This document shows positions 16,001 to 26,851 of a stretch of 64,000 nucleotides of DNA, piece by piece; positions within the stretch are counted from its first letter, which is position 1; the number at the start of each line of letters is the position of its first letter. The notes under the pieces are model-generated. The model did not search any database. It saw only the letters and a list, made by a program, of their open reading frames with translations, and was not told where the DNA came from. Origin of the DNA: Raphanus sativus (taxonomy: Eukaryota; Streptophyta; Magnoliopsida; Brassicales; Brassicaceae); NCBI RefSeq assembly GCF_000801105.2, contig NC_079516.1, positions 52,435,265 to 52,499,264 of the forward strand, given 5' to 3'. The translations under genes and the position numbers were made by a program.

Positions 16001-18576
16001 TTACGATTTAAAATATAGGATAGCGAGGCTACGAAGATGCCAAGATATACAAGTATACCTTATTTTACCCAAAGTTAGCTAAGTGCATATGTTTAAGAGA
16101 GCCTTGGACAACTATTCACATAGTATTAGCTCAACAAACTACAAAAAAATGCGTCTAATATTGGACAAATATTATTTCTTCTTTTTTGACAAATATTCAC
16201 ATAGCTAGTTTTGAAATATAACCCATGTATACTTTAAAACAATACAATGTTATACGTCCGAGATATGCTTGCGGAACTTAACATAAGATGTAATATATAT
16301 TTTAATATTACTAATTATTGTTGAAATTAAATTTCACGGTAACTAGCTACCTCTTTTAAACCCCACCAACATCTATATTAGTAATTCATTTAAGACAAAT
16401 TTATATTAAAAGATATGGATATTACTTAAAACACATTAAGCAAATAATTACAAGCTAAGTGATATAAAAGATAATAATAAGCTTGAATAAACTCATGGGA
16501 ATTACAAAATTTGATCCTATTATTACATAAAAAGGACGAGACACTGCATGTGTTTTGGACCGTTTGGTTAGAGAGGTAAAGATAAAACTGACCCAGACAG
16601 AGATCTCTTCAAACCACGCGCAATCCATCTGATTAAATATATATCGATTTTACCCTACACCAAAACCTTGTCTTAATAGCCTTTCAACGACTCACTTTAA
16701 TGGTCATTTTCGTCTTTTACACCTTCTAAGCCGACAACTGTCTCTGTTTGCTTATAATATTTTTTTTGTTCTTACATTACTAGCAGTGCTAATCTCTTAA
16801 ATAAAAAAATCGTAATAGAATTATCATCGCAGCTTTTATTTACTTTGCAGGCAAATAAAGCATCATTCACTAAGCCCACCATGATTAGAGCGTCGAGGTC
16901 CACATTGTTTTTATAATCCAACTATATACTATTCTTATTGCTGAAATTAAGACAATAATCTTATACTACTATTCTTATTGTTTAACTCACAAAACAATGC
17001 CCGCTAATCATTGCTTTCAAGTATAATGTCCATTGAACCACAACTGCTCCATTATATATACAGTATATATTGATATGGCCACCACCACCTGCACAAAGAG
17101 AGTAGATTCAACATAAATTAGTGGAGTTGAAGAGGCATGATTAATTAAATTACCTTTTTACTATGATCAAGAAACTTTTTACATTGTCAAATACTCCTTA
17201 CATGCTACTCATCATAACGATCTACTTAGTTTAAAATTTTTAGAACTATGGCATGTCGATGACATTACTCAACTTCTTCTCTTCCTTGTTTCATCTGTTC
17301 TTTGAATGGTCACCATTCAAAAAACTCTATGAACAAATAATTCCTATAATAAAGACAAAGATTTATGCGTAGGGGCAACAAAAAATAAAAAGAAAAGTGA
17401 TGGGAAATGAAGAGAAAAATAAGTAAAAAGCTAATCAACATATGCGATGATGGTGGTGGGTCAAAAAAGTGTTGTTCACAAATCCACAAGGTTTTGATTC
17501 CTTGTCTCTTTCGTTCACTATTGTATATTTTATTACACAACAAAAGGAATAGTCCATTCTCTTACAAAATAAAGTTTGTTTCCTTACTATTCACAAATAC
17601 TACATTGTCTATTCATCTGAACAAACTAGCAACGTATATATATGTATTGTAGTAATTTTCAAAGATTTCATAGAATGTATTAACATGTTTGATACAATGA
17701 TTTAGTAAATCTAAACCAAGTGATTATAGTTGAAAAATCTATAATCAATATATAGACTTTCATTTTTGACCTAAAAGAAGAGAAAATGGAATCTCTCCAC
17801 ACAAGAAAAACCTCTGATCAAACCAAAACAACAAAAGAAACGTCTCAAACCAAATTGTAGGTTGAAGAAGGAACACAAGCAGGTCCCACTTTAATGACTG
17901 GACCCTACTGTATATGGGTCCCACTCTCACTCTCCTTTAATTTTATTTTTTTCCTTTTAAAAATAAAAATAAATTTCTCCGTTACCGTCAGTCGCAGCCT
18001 ACACAGCTAGTGAGATAGCGCCCACACACACACAGACATAAAGCAAAAGCCTTTAGAGCTTTTCCTTCACCACTCTCAAAATCTTCGAGCCTGCGTATAG
18101 GAGACGAGGGTTTCATCTCCTTCTTTCATCGGAGAAAGAAACATTCTTCAAATCTCTCTGCATTGTAACCGGAAAACAGCTCTTCGATTCTCGGGATCTT
18201 CATCTCTTGTTTCCGGTTGGTTAACTCTTCCTCTTGTTCCAAAGTCTCTTCCTTTTTGTCGTTTTCTATATGGGTTTTGCAAATGAAAAGCTAAAAATGA
18301 AAACTTGGTTCCTTAATCCCTATGTTGTTATCGAAACAATGGAGGATAATACAGACACACAAACTCGTGTTCTGTATCTTTGTCTTGAAACCAAAAAAAA
18401 ATTAGCCCTGATGGTTGTTGTTATTACCAAATCTATAGTTAATAGAGTTTCTACTTTGATTTAGTAATTTATATAACAAAAAAGGTCCCAGATTTTGTTT
18501 GTCTTATCTCTCTAGTGACTGCTAATTTTAATTGATTTACTTTTTTTATTTTGGGGGGGATAGAAGAATCGTATGA
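13027..18576. other. Intergenic, including kinase promoter and leader
   Basis: No gene was recognised over 5.5 kb. Local repeats lie at 14651-14832. Around 15490-15640 are several copies of a CTATAAATTAATA-type motif, common in crucifer MITE-like repeats. Bases 17990-18230 look like the transcribed leader of the kinase gene: they are CT-rich and less AT-rich. A probable 5' UTR intron follows, ending GGATAG at 18563. The open frames at 17407-17652 and 18234-18464 fall in this non-coding sequence. Confidence 0.45.
14651..14832. repeat. Cluster of short tandem and spaced direct repeats
   Basis: A 20-bp unit (TGTTTATGTAAATTAAATTA) occurs twice in tandem at 14651-14690. A 24-bp unit starting TTACTGGACATATG recurs at 14741 and 14793. 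TAGTTCGGCCTCCGG occurs at 14692 and 14818. The nested arrangement suggests a segmental duplication followed by decay. Confidence 0.75.
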
Positions 18577-20812
18577 ATGCTGGATATGGAAAGAGTTGCT
18601 GAGCTCAAGAGGCTTCCTAGTAAAGCTCCTCTCTCAACAAGACAACAATACTTAGACTTTGAAAGCAGAGACAACGTTACACATTCCAGGGAACCAGCTG
18701 CTCGTTACAACAACAACAAGGGAGTAAGACCAGCGAATCCCACCACCACGACGACGTTAGGGAGAGAGCTAAGCCAAGTTCTGAATGTGCATAGAGAAGA
18801 TGATACGATGATGATGATGATGGCTGACTTTCAGGAGTTTGAGCCTGTGGTCAGGCCAATGATGGAGTCATCATCAAAGTATCCTCTGCTGGAGATTGAA
18901 GAGGTCGTGGCTGATGATGAACCCGGTTCCAGCTCATTCCGTGGCGTTAGTCATCCTCCAGAGCCCGACGACATGGATCTCATAACAACCGTTTACGTCC
19001 CTACTTCCAAAGGACCTTTCCTCGAGGAGCCTGCAGCATCTCCCTTCTCCGCGGCTCGCGCGTCTCAGAACACGGATAACTCTCTCCCACCCCTTGATTC
19101 GGACAAGGAATGCGTCTGGGACGCTAGCACGAACGCTAGCCCGCATAACAGCAGCGCGGAGAGCGTGAACTTCGCCAGAGCGATGAGTATGGCTAACAGC
19201 ACCTCTGCAGCTACTACTACGCAGAGGAACGACGTTGTGCTTAGCATGGACAAAAGCTACAACATGGTGTTCGATTCGTTCGAGAGCAGGAGAGCGAGCG
19301 ACAGCAGCTGCTTGAGCGAAGAGAGCAGCTGGAGCAACTTCACGGGGAGTCTCAACAAGCCGCACAAAGGGAACGATCCGAGGTGGAACGCGATCTTGGC
19401 GATCAGGACGAGGGACGGTGTTCTAGGGATGAGCCACTTCAAGCTGCTGAGACGGTTGGGGTGTGGCGATATAGGGAGCGTGTATCTGGCTGAGCTGAGC
19501 GGGACGAGGTGTCATTTCGCTGTGAAAGTGATGGACAAGGCTTCGCTTGAGAACAGGAAGAAGCTGAACCGAGCTCAGACCGAGAGGGAGATTCTTCAGC
19601 TGTTGGATCATCCGTTTCTGCCGACGTTGTATACTCATTTTGAGACGGATAGGTTCTCTTGTTTGGTTATGGAGTATTGTCCTGGTGGTGATCTTCATAC
19701 TTTGAGACAGCGCCAGCCTGGGAAGCATTTCTCCGAGTATGCTGCTCGGTATGTCTTTTTTTTTTCGGTTCGATTTGGTTCGGTTCAAAATCCTAGGCCT
19801 TTAGTTTCAAACGTTACTAGGCTATAAGTTTCATTCACTTTGATGATCTAAAAACGTTTCCTTTTATTTTTTGTTTTTGGGCAGGTTTTACGCTGCAGAG
19901 GTGTTACTAGCACTCGAGTATCTCCACATGCTAGGTGTTGTCTACAGAGACTTGAAACCCGAGAACGTTCTGGTTCGAGACGATGGTCACATAATGCTCT
20001 CAGACTTCGATCTCTCCCTGAGATGCGCTGTTTCTCCAACACTCATCAAAACCTTCGACTCAGATCCATCAAGACGAGGTGGCGCCTTCTGCGTTCAACC
20101 AGCTTGCATCGAGCCTACGTCATCTTGCATCATCCAACCCTCGTGCTTCCTACCTCGCCGCATCTTCCCTAGCAGAAAGAACAAGACTCGCAAAACGCAG
20201 ACTGATCTCTTCAAGTCACACCACTCGGGCTCTCTCCCGGAGCTGGTAGCCGAGCCTAACACGAGGTCGATGTCCTTCGTGGGGACGCACGAGTACTTAG
20301 CTCCGGAGATCATCAAAGGAGAAGGACACGGGAGCGCGGTGGACTGGTGGACTTTCGGTATCTTCGTGCACGAGCTTTTGTACGGTAAGACGCCGTTTAA
20401 AGGGTCGGGAAACAGAGCGACTCTGTTCAACGTGGTGGGAGAACAGCTGAAGTTCCCTGAGTCGCCGGCCACTAGCTACGCGGGGAGGGACTTGGTTCAG
20501 GCGTTGCTGGTGAAAGATCCGAAGAGCAGGTTGGGGACGAAGAGAGGAGCGACGGAGATAAAGCAGCATCCGTTTTTCGAAGGAGTGAACTGGGCGTTGA
20601 TAAGGTGTGGTACTCCTCCTGAAGTGCCGAGAATGATGGAGACCGAACCGCCTCCCAAGTATGGACCGATTGATCCTGTTGGGTTTGGTAGTAATAGCAA
20701 GAGAATGATGGGACCACCACCACCACCAGTATCAGCAGCAGCATCAGCAGGAGGAGGAGCAGGGGGAGATACCAAAGCTGGTGGTAAATTTCTAGATTTT
20801 GAGTTTTTCTGA
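18577..20812 (+). CDS. PAX: AGC VIII protein kinase, D6PK/PAX group (AGC1-3-like)
   Basis: Two exons, 18577-19748 and 19885-20812, encode 699 residues. The group phosphorylates PIN auxin efflux carriers at the plasma membrane; At2g44830 (AGC1-3/PAX) acts with BRX in protophloem. The long Ser-rich N-terminus (about 1-285) is non-catalytic. The kinase domain starts near 290: G295-x-G297 P-loop, Lys317 in FAVKVMDK, Asp413 in YRDLKPEN and Asp431 in the DFD that replaces DFG in plant AGC VIII kinases. About 85 residues are inserted between DFD and GTHEYLAPE, the signature of this family. The C-terminus ends DFEFF, a PDK1-docking FxxF-type motif. The intron within the kinase domain is at the usual family position. 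An in-frame ATG at 18586 has a better start context than 18577. PAX is chosen by synteny with DAD1 and ERF13; D6PK paralogues would look similar. Confidence 0.88.
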
Positions 20813-21318
20813 AGCTTTGTTGGTTTGTGTTTGGTCTCCTTAATTAGCAGTTTTAGTCTTCTTATCTCTCATAGTAACTTAAGAGGTCCTTTTTTTTGTT
20901 TGTATGGGAGATTAAATCTTTATTCCATGTAAAACCAAAACTTTTGTAAGGACATGGAAAGCTCCAAGTCTTGAGAAAATCTCCTTTGGTAATACTACTT
21001 GTCGGAATGCATTTTCATCTGACTCAGATAGATCGTTATGTCACTACCATGCTTGTCTTGGTGGTCCAAGAAGAAACCACATGTTCTTCAGACACAGAAG
21101 AGAAATGATCACTTTGTCAGACTAGGTAAATGGTTAATGTTCTACTTCTATATGCATTTTTTATTTGTATATTAATCAAATTACTGTTTTGTGTGTTTCT
21201 GTAAAAAATTATGGACTAGTATTTAAAATAATTGTGGAATTTAATCAAGTTTTCTGTTGAAACGAATCAATGCTATAAACATAGTTGGAAAAATGATATT
21301 ATACATTTTAATATATAA
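20813..21318. other. Kinase 3' UTR and intergenic
   Basis: T-rich 3' UTR downstream of the kinase stop, then AT-rich sequence up to the Helitron end at 21319. No gene is seen. Confidence 0.5.
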
Positions 21319-21963
21319 CTAGATTTTGATCCGCGCTTTTGAAGCGCGGGATATTTTACGATGAAAAATTTCACTAATAATGTAACAAATATTTTGGTTA
21401 TTTTTAAAGAGTGTGTATTTAAAATATTTTTGCATTTAAATCAGTATTTTTAAATTCAACCCGATTGTGATTATACCGGTTAATCCGGAGATCTGACAAT
21501 TCAATTTATGTTTTTAAAATATTCATATTAAAAAATTACTAAAACCCGAGACTAACTGATTGAACTGATGGATGACCGATATGTAATCTAATTGGATTTA
21601 AATTGTAATAGTTTCATAATTTGTAATCTTATAATCGAAATTTAAAGTTCACTATTTTGCAATTTATGAAATTATGACGTTTCTACAAATTTTAAAGAGA
21701 AAATGATAGATATAAAATAACTAAGATTAATTATTGTATTATTTGGAAACATTGATAGTAGTATAAAACATATATTGTTTGGAAACATTGATAGTAGTAT
21801 AAAGAAATAAGTATATTGTTTGGAAACATGGATAGTAGTATAAAGAAAGGAACATTAGTAACTTAATGTATGTTTAACTATAAAGTATAAAGGTGTATTT
21901 AATTTAAAAACTTACAAAATAAATGTTAGTTCCAACAGAATGTTTCTGTTTTAATAAGATAGA
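21319..21963 (-). mobile_element. Non-autonomous Helitron, 645 bp, complete
   Basis: On the minus strand the 3' end reads hairpin CCGCGCTT-CAA-AAGCGCGG (21349-21331), then ATCAAAATCTAG, with host T after it. The 5' end reads A|TCTATCTTATTAAAACAGAA at 21963, a common start for crucifer Helitrons. Insertion between host A and T fits. No Rep/helicase coding sequence is present. The interior contains a three-copy minisatellite (about 21734-21850). Confidence 0.75.
21734..21850. repeat. Minisatellite, 3 units
   Basis: Three head-to-tail copies of a unit built on TTTGGAAACATTGATAGTAG with small length and sequence differences. It lies within the Helitron. Internal minisatellites are common in non-autonomous Helitrons. 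Confidence 0.8.
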
Positions 21964-22702
21964 TTCAGTCTTTATGGTGTGTCCCTTTCCTGTCCCAAGC
22001 AACCATGTGGAGTGAACTGTTGTTGTCTTTCCTCATTCATAAGGCTTCAAATTGTTGGGTTGAACTTTGTTCCCATTCTACTAGATCTCCTTGATTTTGA
22101 CCGAACCAACCTTAACGGGGTATTATTTTATGGGCCTTTGGCCCATTACTGTAGACATTTTTAGATAGATTTTCGCGTTCCCTGCGTAAACATAGATCGC
22201 AACATACCAACAACGTCTTTTTAGTTAGAAAAATAATCAAGTATAATTATTTAAATGTTTTTCCTATGTCTAACATGATGTTGCAACGAAATGAACCAGT
22301 GGAGTGAGTAAAACAAAAGTCACAGTTAACAAAACGTGTCTTTGACGTACGGCTTTCCCTTTTTACGTCAGGCTTAATAATAACATTTTGTAAAATTCGC
22401 CGCCACGTGAAAGTTATGTTGTTTTGATTAGTTTATTGTAATTTGCTTTAGATGGGAAATGATAAATTGTTTAAATACTGGGAGCTTATGGCTTATTCCT
22501 CCTTATATAATGAAAAATAACTCCTATGGTTTTGTTTATTGACACCTATATCACTATATGCATCCCCATCCCATACCTGATATTTTTTTCCATTATGTAA
22601 ATACATTTTTATTAGACCCGTCGTTGTTATAACGAATCTAGCTATTTCCATTGTTTTGTTGACTTCAACTCTTGTCTTGCGCGTTGCAAGTATTTCTAGT
22701 TT
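21964..22702. other. Intergenic, 5' flank of the retrotransposon
   Basis: No gene. Bases 22611-22707 are the start of a unit (TATTAGACCCGTCGTTGTT) repeated at 29008-29110. The retrotransposon splits this first copy, which resumes at 28745. Confidence 0.5.
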
Positions 22703-22707
22703 ATATA

Positions 22708-23067
22708 TGTTGTGAAATATGAGGTGAGAGATAGATGGGGACCACTAAGCTTTGTTTATTTTATATGGTGAGAGGAGAGAGTAGTGAATAAGAAACGTGA
22801 GAGAGAGGAAGAAGTGATGGTGACTTAAGAGAGAGATAAAGCTTTTTGTTTCTTTTGGTGTAGCAAAATAACGAGAGAGAAGACTGAAATAAAACACACT
22901 TACATATTATTACTTTCTGAAGTACAACACTACTATTTATAGTAGTCTCATATTTTGCTTAGTCATTTCTATGTAAGGGAGATGAAGACACGTATTGATA
23001 ATGATGAATATAATAAAGACAAGTGTTCAATACGTGTAGAGAGATGGAGAATCATTATCTTTTAACA
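22708..23067 (-). repeat. 3' LTR of the copia element
   Basis: 360 bp, TG...CA ends, apparently identical to the other LTR. Adjoined on the inside by the polypurine tract. Confidence 0.95.
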
Positions 23068-23076
23068 CTCCCCCTT
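23068..23076 (-). other. Polypurine tract
   Basis: AAGGGGGAG on the minus strand, directly next to the 3' LTR. This is the expected plus-strand primer position. Confidence 0.85.
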
Positions 23077-23213
23077 GATTATCCATCTTGTATTACATAG
23101 TGCCTCGTTAAAAACCTAGTCATGGAAAAACCCAATGGGATAAAAACCATGACAAGGGAAAAAGAGTACACTGACGTAATCTCCTCCTGAGAGTAATGGA
23201 CATAGTTTTTTCT

Positions 23214-26200
23214 TCATAGGTCACGCAAACGCCGCATCCCGATACCGTAAACGTGTTTCCGGAATGTTGTAGTCGGAAGAGCTTTGGTGAATAAATCCGC
23301 TGGATTGTCGCATGACCGTACATATTCGATGTCCACTTCTTTATTTTTCTCGAGTTCCCGAATGTACGAGAAAAATCTTGGAGGGATGTGCTTCGTTCTG
23401 TCGCTCTTAATATAGCCTTCTTTGAGTTGAGCGACGCAAGCCGAGTTATCTTCAAAAACTTTCGTCGGCTCTTTCTTGTTAACTATTCCGCTTGAATCTT
23501 GTATGTGGTGACTCATTGATCTCAGCCACACACATTCTCGACATGCTTCGTGAAGCGCAATAGTCTCTGCATGGTTTGAAGAAGTTGCAACCAGAGTTTG
23601 TTTTTGGGACCGCCAAGAGATTGCAGTTCCACCAATTGTAAAAACATAGCCGGTTTGCGATCGAGCCTTATGAGGATCTGATAAGTATCCTGCATCTGCA
23701 AAACCAACCATACCAAACTCGGGTTTTCTAAAATACATTAACCCTAAATCAACTGTACCTTGTAGATAACGGAACAAATGTTTTATTCCGTTCCAATGCC
23801 TGTGAGTAGGAGCAGAGCTATATCTTGCTAAGAGATTAGTTGCAAAAGCAATATCAGGCCTGGTACAGTTTGCCAAGTATAATAGCCCACCGATAGCACT
23901 CATATAAGGTACTTCAGGACCTAATATCTTCTCGCTATCTTCGCAGGGTCTAAAAGGATCACTCTCAACATTGAGAGATCTACCAACCATTGAAGTACTC
24001 AAAGGAGTCGCTTGGTCCATACGAAAGCGTTTCAATAACCTTTTCGTATAGTTTGATTGATGCACAAATATCCCTTCTCGGAGATGCTCTATCTGGAGCC
24101 CAAGACAAAACTTTGTCTTGCCGAGATCTTTCATTTCGAACTCCTCTTTCATATGAGTTCGAGCATCATCAACCTCCTTTTGAGTTCCAATCATGTTCAG
24201 GTCATCTACATATACAGCGATGATCACAAAGCCAGATGACGATTTCTTAACAAAAACGCAGGGACATATCGCATTGTTCACATATCCTTTACTCAAGAGA
24301 TAGTCACTTAAGCGATTGTACCACATGCGTCCGGATTGCTTTAATCCGTATAGTGATCGCTGTAACTTGACCGAACATACCTCCCTGGATTTTTCTTTCA
24401 ATGCCCCTGGCATTTTTAATCCTTCAGGGAGTCTCATATATATATCATTATCCAACGATCCATACAAATAAGCTGTCACAACGTCCATGAGATGCATTTC
24501 AAGACTTTTTGACGCCGTAAGGCTCATCAAAAATCTAAACGTAATTGCATCCATTACCGGGGAATACGTTTCCTCAAAATCAACTCCCGGTCTCTGAGAA
24601 AAACCTTGGGCTACTAATCGGGCTTTATATCGTGTTACTTCATTCTTTTCATTTCTTTTTCTCACGAATACCCACTTATACCCAACAGGATTTATATTCT
24701 CAGGCGTTATGACAATAGGTCCAAAGACATCTCTTTTATTCAGGGAGAGTAATTCAATTTGAATGGCCTTCTTCCACTCCTCCCAATCATGTCTTTTCTG
24801 ACATTCTAAAATGGACCTTGGATCGGGATCATCACTTTCGTGATTGATTTCTTTGGACACAGAAAAGGAGAACATTCCATCAACATCTTTTATTTTATTT
24901 CTGATCAATAACTTTTGATCAAGGGCGTAGTTGATGGAAATCTCATACTTTTCTGTTCCCTCCTCGTCATCTGGATCCTTATCTTTATTTGGTTCTTCTT
25001 GAACCTTTTCACTTATGCCTTCTTTCAGACATTTTTCAATATCAGGTTCTTCTAGAACCTTTTCACTTTGCTCAAACAATTTCTTTTTCTTTCGGGGATT
25101 TTTATCTTTCGAACCCGCTGGTCTCCCCCTCTTTAACTGAACCCCAGGTTCATTTATTTTGTTTCCATCAGTTTGTTCCCCAGAAACAACAACTCTTGAT
25201 GGAACATTTTCAGCGGGTATATATGATTTCGTCACCCTTCTTGTATCTGTGAACGCATCTGGTAACTGGTTTGCCAATTTATGCAAATGCACAATTTTCT
25301 GAACTTCCAGCTCTCTTTGATTCGTAGGGGGATCAAGGTGTAACAACGACTGTGTACACCAAGTAATCTCTTTAGGAATTTCTCTAATTCCTCCCCCTAA
25401 TGCTGGAAATTCATCCTCATTAAAATGGCAATCGGCGAATCTTGCCGTAAACATATCACCAGTTACTGGTTCCAGATATCTTATTATACTTGGTGACGTA
25501 TAACCCACATATATTCCCAATCTCCTTTGTGGGCCCATTTTTGTTCTTTGTGGCGGAGCTATCGGAACATAGACCGCACACCCAAAGACACGGAGATGGG
25601 ATACATCTGGCTCTTGCCCAGATGCCAATTGTGATGGGGAGTACTTATGATATGCACTCGGTCTCAACCGAATCAGTGCAGCCGCATGCAATATAGCATG
25701 ACCCCATACAGAAATTGGGAGCTTTGTTCTCAAGACTAACGGTCTTGCAATCAACTGCAACCGTTTTATCAACGACTCGGCCATGCCATTTTGTGTATGC
25801 ACATGGGGAACTGGATGCTCTACATCAATCCCCATTGACATACAATAATCATCGAAGGCTTGCGATGTAAACTCACCAGCATTATCAAGCCTTACTTTCT
25901 TAATGGCATACTCTGAGAACTGCGTTCTCAGCTTTATTATCTGGGCAATGAACTTTGCGAAAGCCGTATTTCGTATTGTCAAAAGACACACACTTGACCA
26001 TCTAGTAGATGCGTCAATCAATACCATGAAATACTTAAATGGCCCGCACGGTGGGTGAATCGGCCCACATATATCACCATGTATTCTTTCCAAAAACATT
26101 GGTGATTCATTGCCTACTTTTGCTGGTGATGGCCGAGTTATAAACTTTCCTTGAGAACATGCTTTACATGTAAACTCGCCCGTTTGCAAAACTTTTCCGT

Positions 26201-26786
26201 GTTTCAACGGATGGCCATTCGAGTTTTGCACTATCTTTCTCATCATGACTGAACCAGGGTGTCCTAGCCTCTCATGCCAGATTTTAAATGTATCAGTAAA
26301 CTTCATGTTTACCACGGCATAGGACTCAGTCATGTTTATTTTTGTACAATATAGTCCAGAGGATAACATTCTTAACTCTTCCAATATATGTTTCCTCTCG
26401 GACTTAATGCAAAGAAACTCAATGCCATCTTTACTCATAGTCTCAATATGATATTCATTCTTTCGGATATCCTTAAAACTTAACAAGTTTCTATGAGACT
26501 TGGGGGAATACAATGCATCATTTACTTCAAATATTGTTCCCCCTGGCATTGAAAATTTCGCTCTACCAGAGCCCATAATAATCTTTGCATTACCAGATAT
26601 TGTACTTACGCTTCCAGCGTAATCTTTCATTTTGAGACTGGAGAAATATTTCTTATCTTTAATTATAGTGTGCGTTGACGCACTATCCGCCAAGCACATA
26701 TCTCCATCCAAAGTCTCAAAGTCTGGCATTCTTTCTGAATTTAAAATATTTATAAAACATATATTATTAAACATGAAACATAACAT
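23214..26786 (-). CDS. Copia pol polyprotein (PR-IN-RT-RNase H)
   Basis: 1190 codons without a stop. The protease motif is DSASTHTI near residue 34 (DSA, not the usual DSG/DTG; a similar DSATTHT form occurs in some plant copia lineages). The integrase has the HHCC zinc-binding segment (H in WHERLGHPG, C in CKAC), then the catalytic Asp in HGDICGP, Asp in RLDNAGEF and Glu in NGMAESLIKR. The reverse transcriptase has YVDDLNMIG. RNase H has ADAGY and ends SSNHAETIALHEA. The C-terminus ends about 145 bp before the 3' LTR. The frame differs from gag, and an in-frame TAG (26789-26787) precedes the first Met. Expression therefore needs splicing, internal initiation or another route. Confidence 0.95.
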   Translation of the reverse strand: MLCFMFNNICFINILNSERMPDFETLDGDMCLADSASTHTIIKDKKYFSSLKMKDYAGSVSTISGNAKIIMGSGRAKFSMPGGTIFEVNDALYSPKSHRNLLSFKDIRKNEYHIETMSKDGIEFLCIKSERKHILEELRMLSSGLYCTKINMTESYAVVNMKFTDTFKIWHERLGHPGSVMMRKIVQNSNGHPLKHGKVLQTGEFTCKACSQGKFITRPSPAKVGNESPMFLERIHGDICGPIHPPCGPFKYFMVLIDASTRWSSVCLLTIRNTAFAKFIAQIIKLRTQFSEYAIKKVRLDNAGEFTSQAFDDYCMSMGIDVEHPVPHVHTQNGMAESLIKRLQLIARPLVLRTKLPISVWGHAILHAAALIRLRPSAYHKYSPSQLASGQEPDVSHLRVFGCAVYVPIAPPQRTKMGPQRRLGIYVGYTSPSIIRYLEPVTGDMFTARFADCHFNEDEFPALGGGIREIPKEITWCTQSLLHLDPPTNQRELEVQKIVHLHKLANQLPDAFTDTRRVTKSYIPAENVPSRVVVSGEQTDGNKINEPGVQLKRGRPAGSKDKNPRKKKKLFEQSEKVLEEPDIEKCLKEGISEKVQEEPNKDKDPDDEEGTEKYEISINYALDQKLLIRNKIKDVDGMFSFSVSKEINHESDDPDPRSILECQKRHDWEEWKKAIQIELLSLNKRDVFGPIVITPENINPVGYKWVFVRKRNEKNEVTRYKARLVAQGFSQRPGVDFEETYSPVMDAITFRFLMSLTASKSLEMHLMDVVTAYLYGSLDNDIYMRLPEGLKMPGALKEKSREVCSVKLQRSLYGLKQSGRMWYNRLSDYLLSKGYVNNAICPCVFVKKSSSGFVIIAVYVDDLNMIGTQKEVDDARTHMKEEFEMKDLGKTKFCLGLQIEHLREGIFVHQSNYTKRLLKRFRMDQATPLSTSMVGRSLNVESDPFRPCEDSEKILGPEVPYMSAIGGLLYLANCTRPDIAFATNLLARYSSAPTHRHWNGIKHLFRYLQGTVDLGLMYFRKPEFGMVGFADAGYLSDPHKARSQTGYVFTIGGTAISWRSQKQTLVATSSNHAETIALHEACRECVWLRSMSHHIQDSSGIVNKKEPTKVFEDNSACVAQLKEGYIKSDRTKHIPPRFFSYIRELEKNKEVDIEYVRSCDNPADLFTKALPTTTFRKHVYGIGMRRLRDL

Positions 26787-26851
26787 CTATTTTACAAAAC
26801 AAAAGATAACGATACTATAATACAGTAAACTTATATCACATCGATCTTATA

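Noticed and set aside
19423..19788. Antisense open frame across the kinase exon
   Set aside because: Shadow of the GC-richer coding sequence; the plus-strand kinase explains it.
23990..25696. Plus-strand open frames within pol
   Set aside because: Antisense shadows of the intact minus-strand pol gene.
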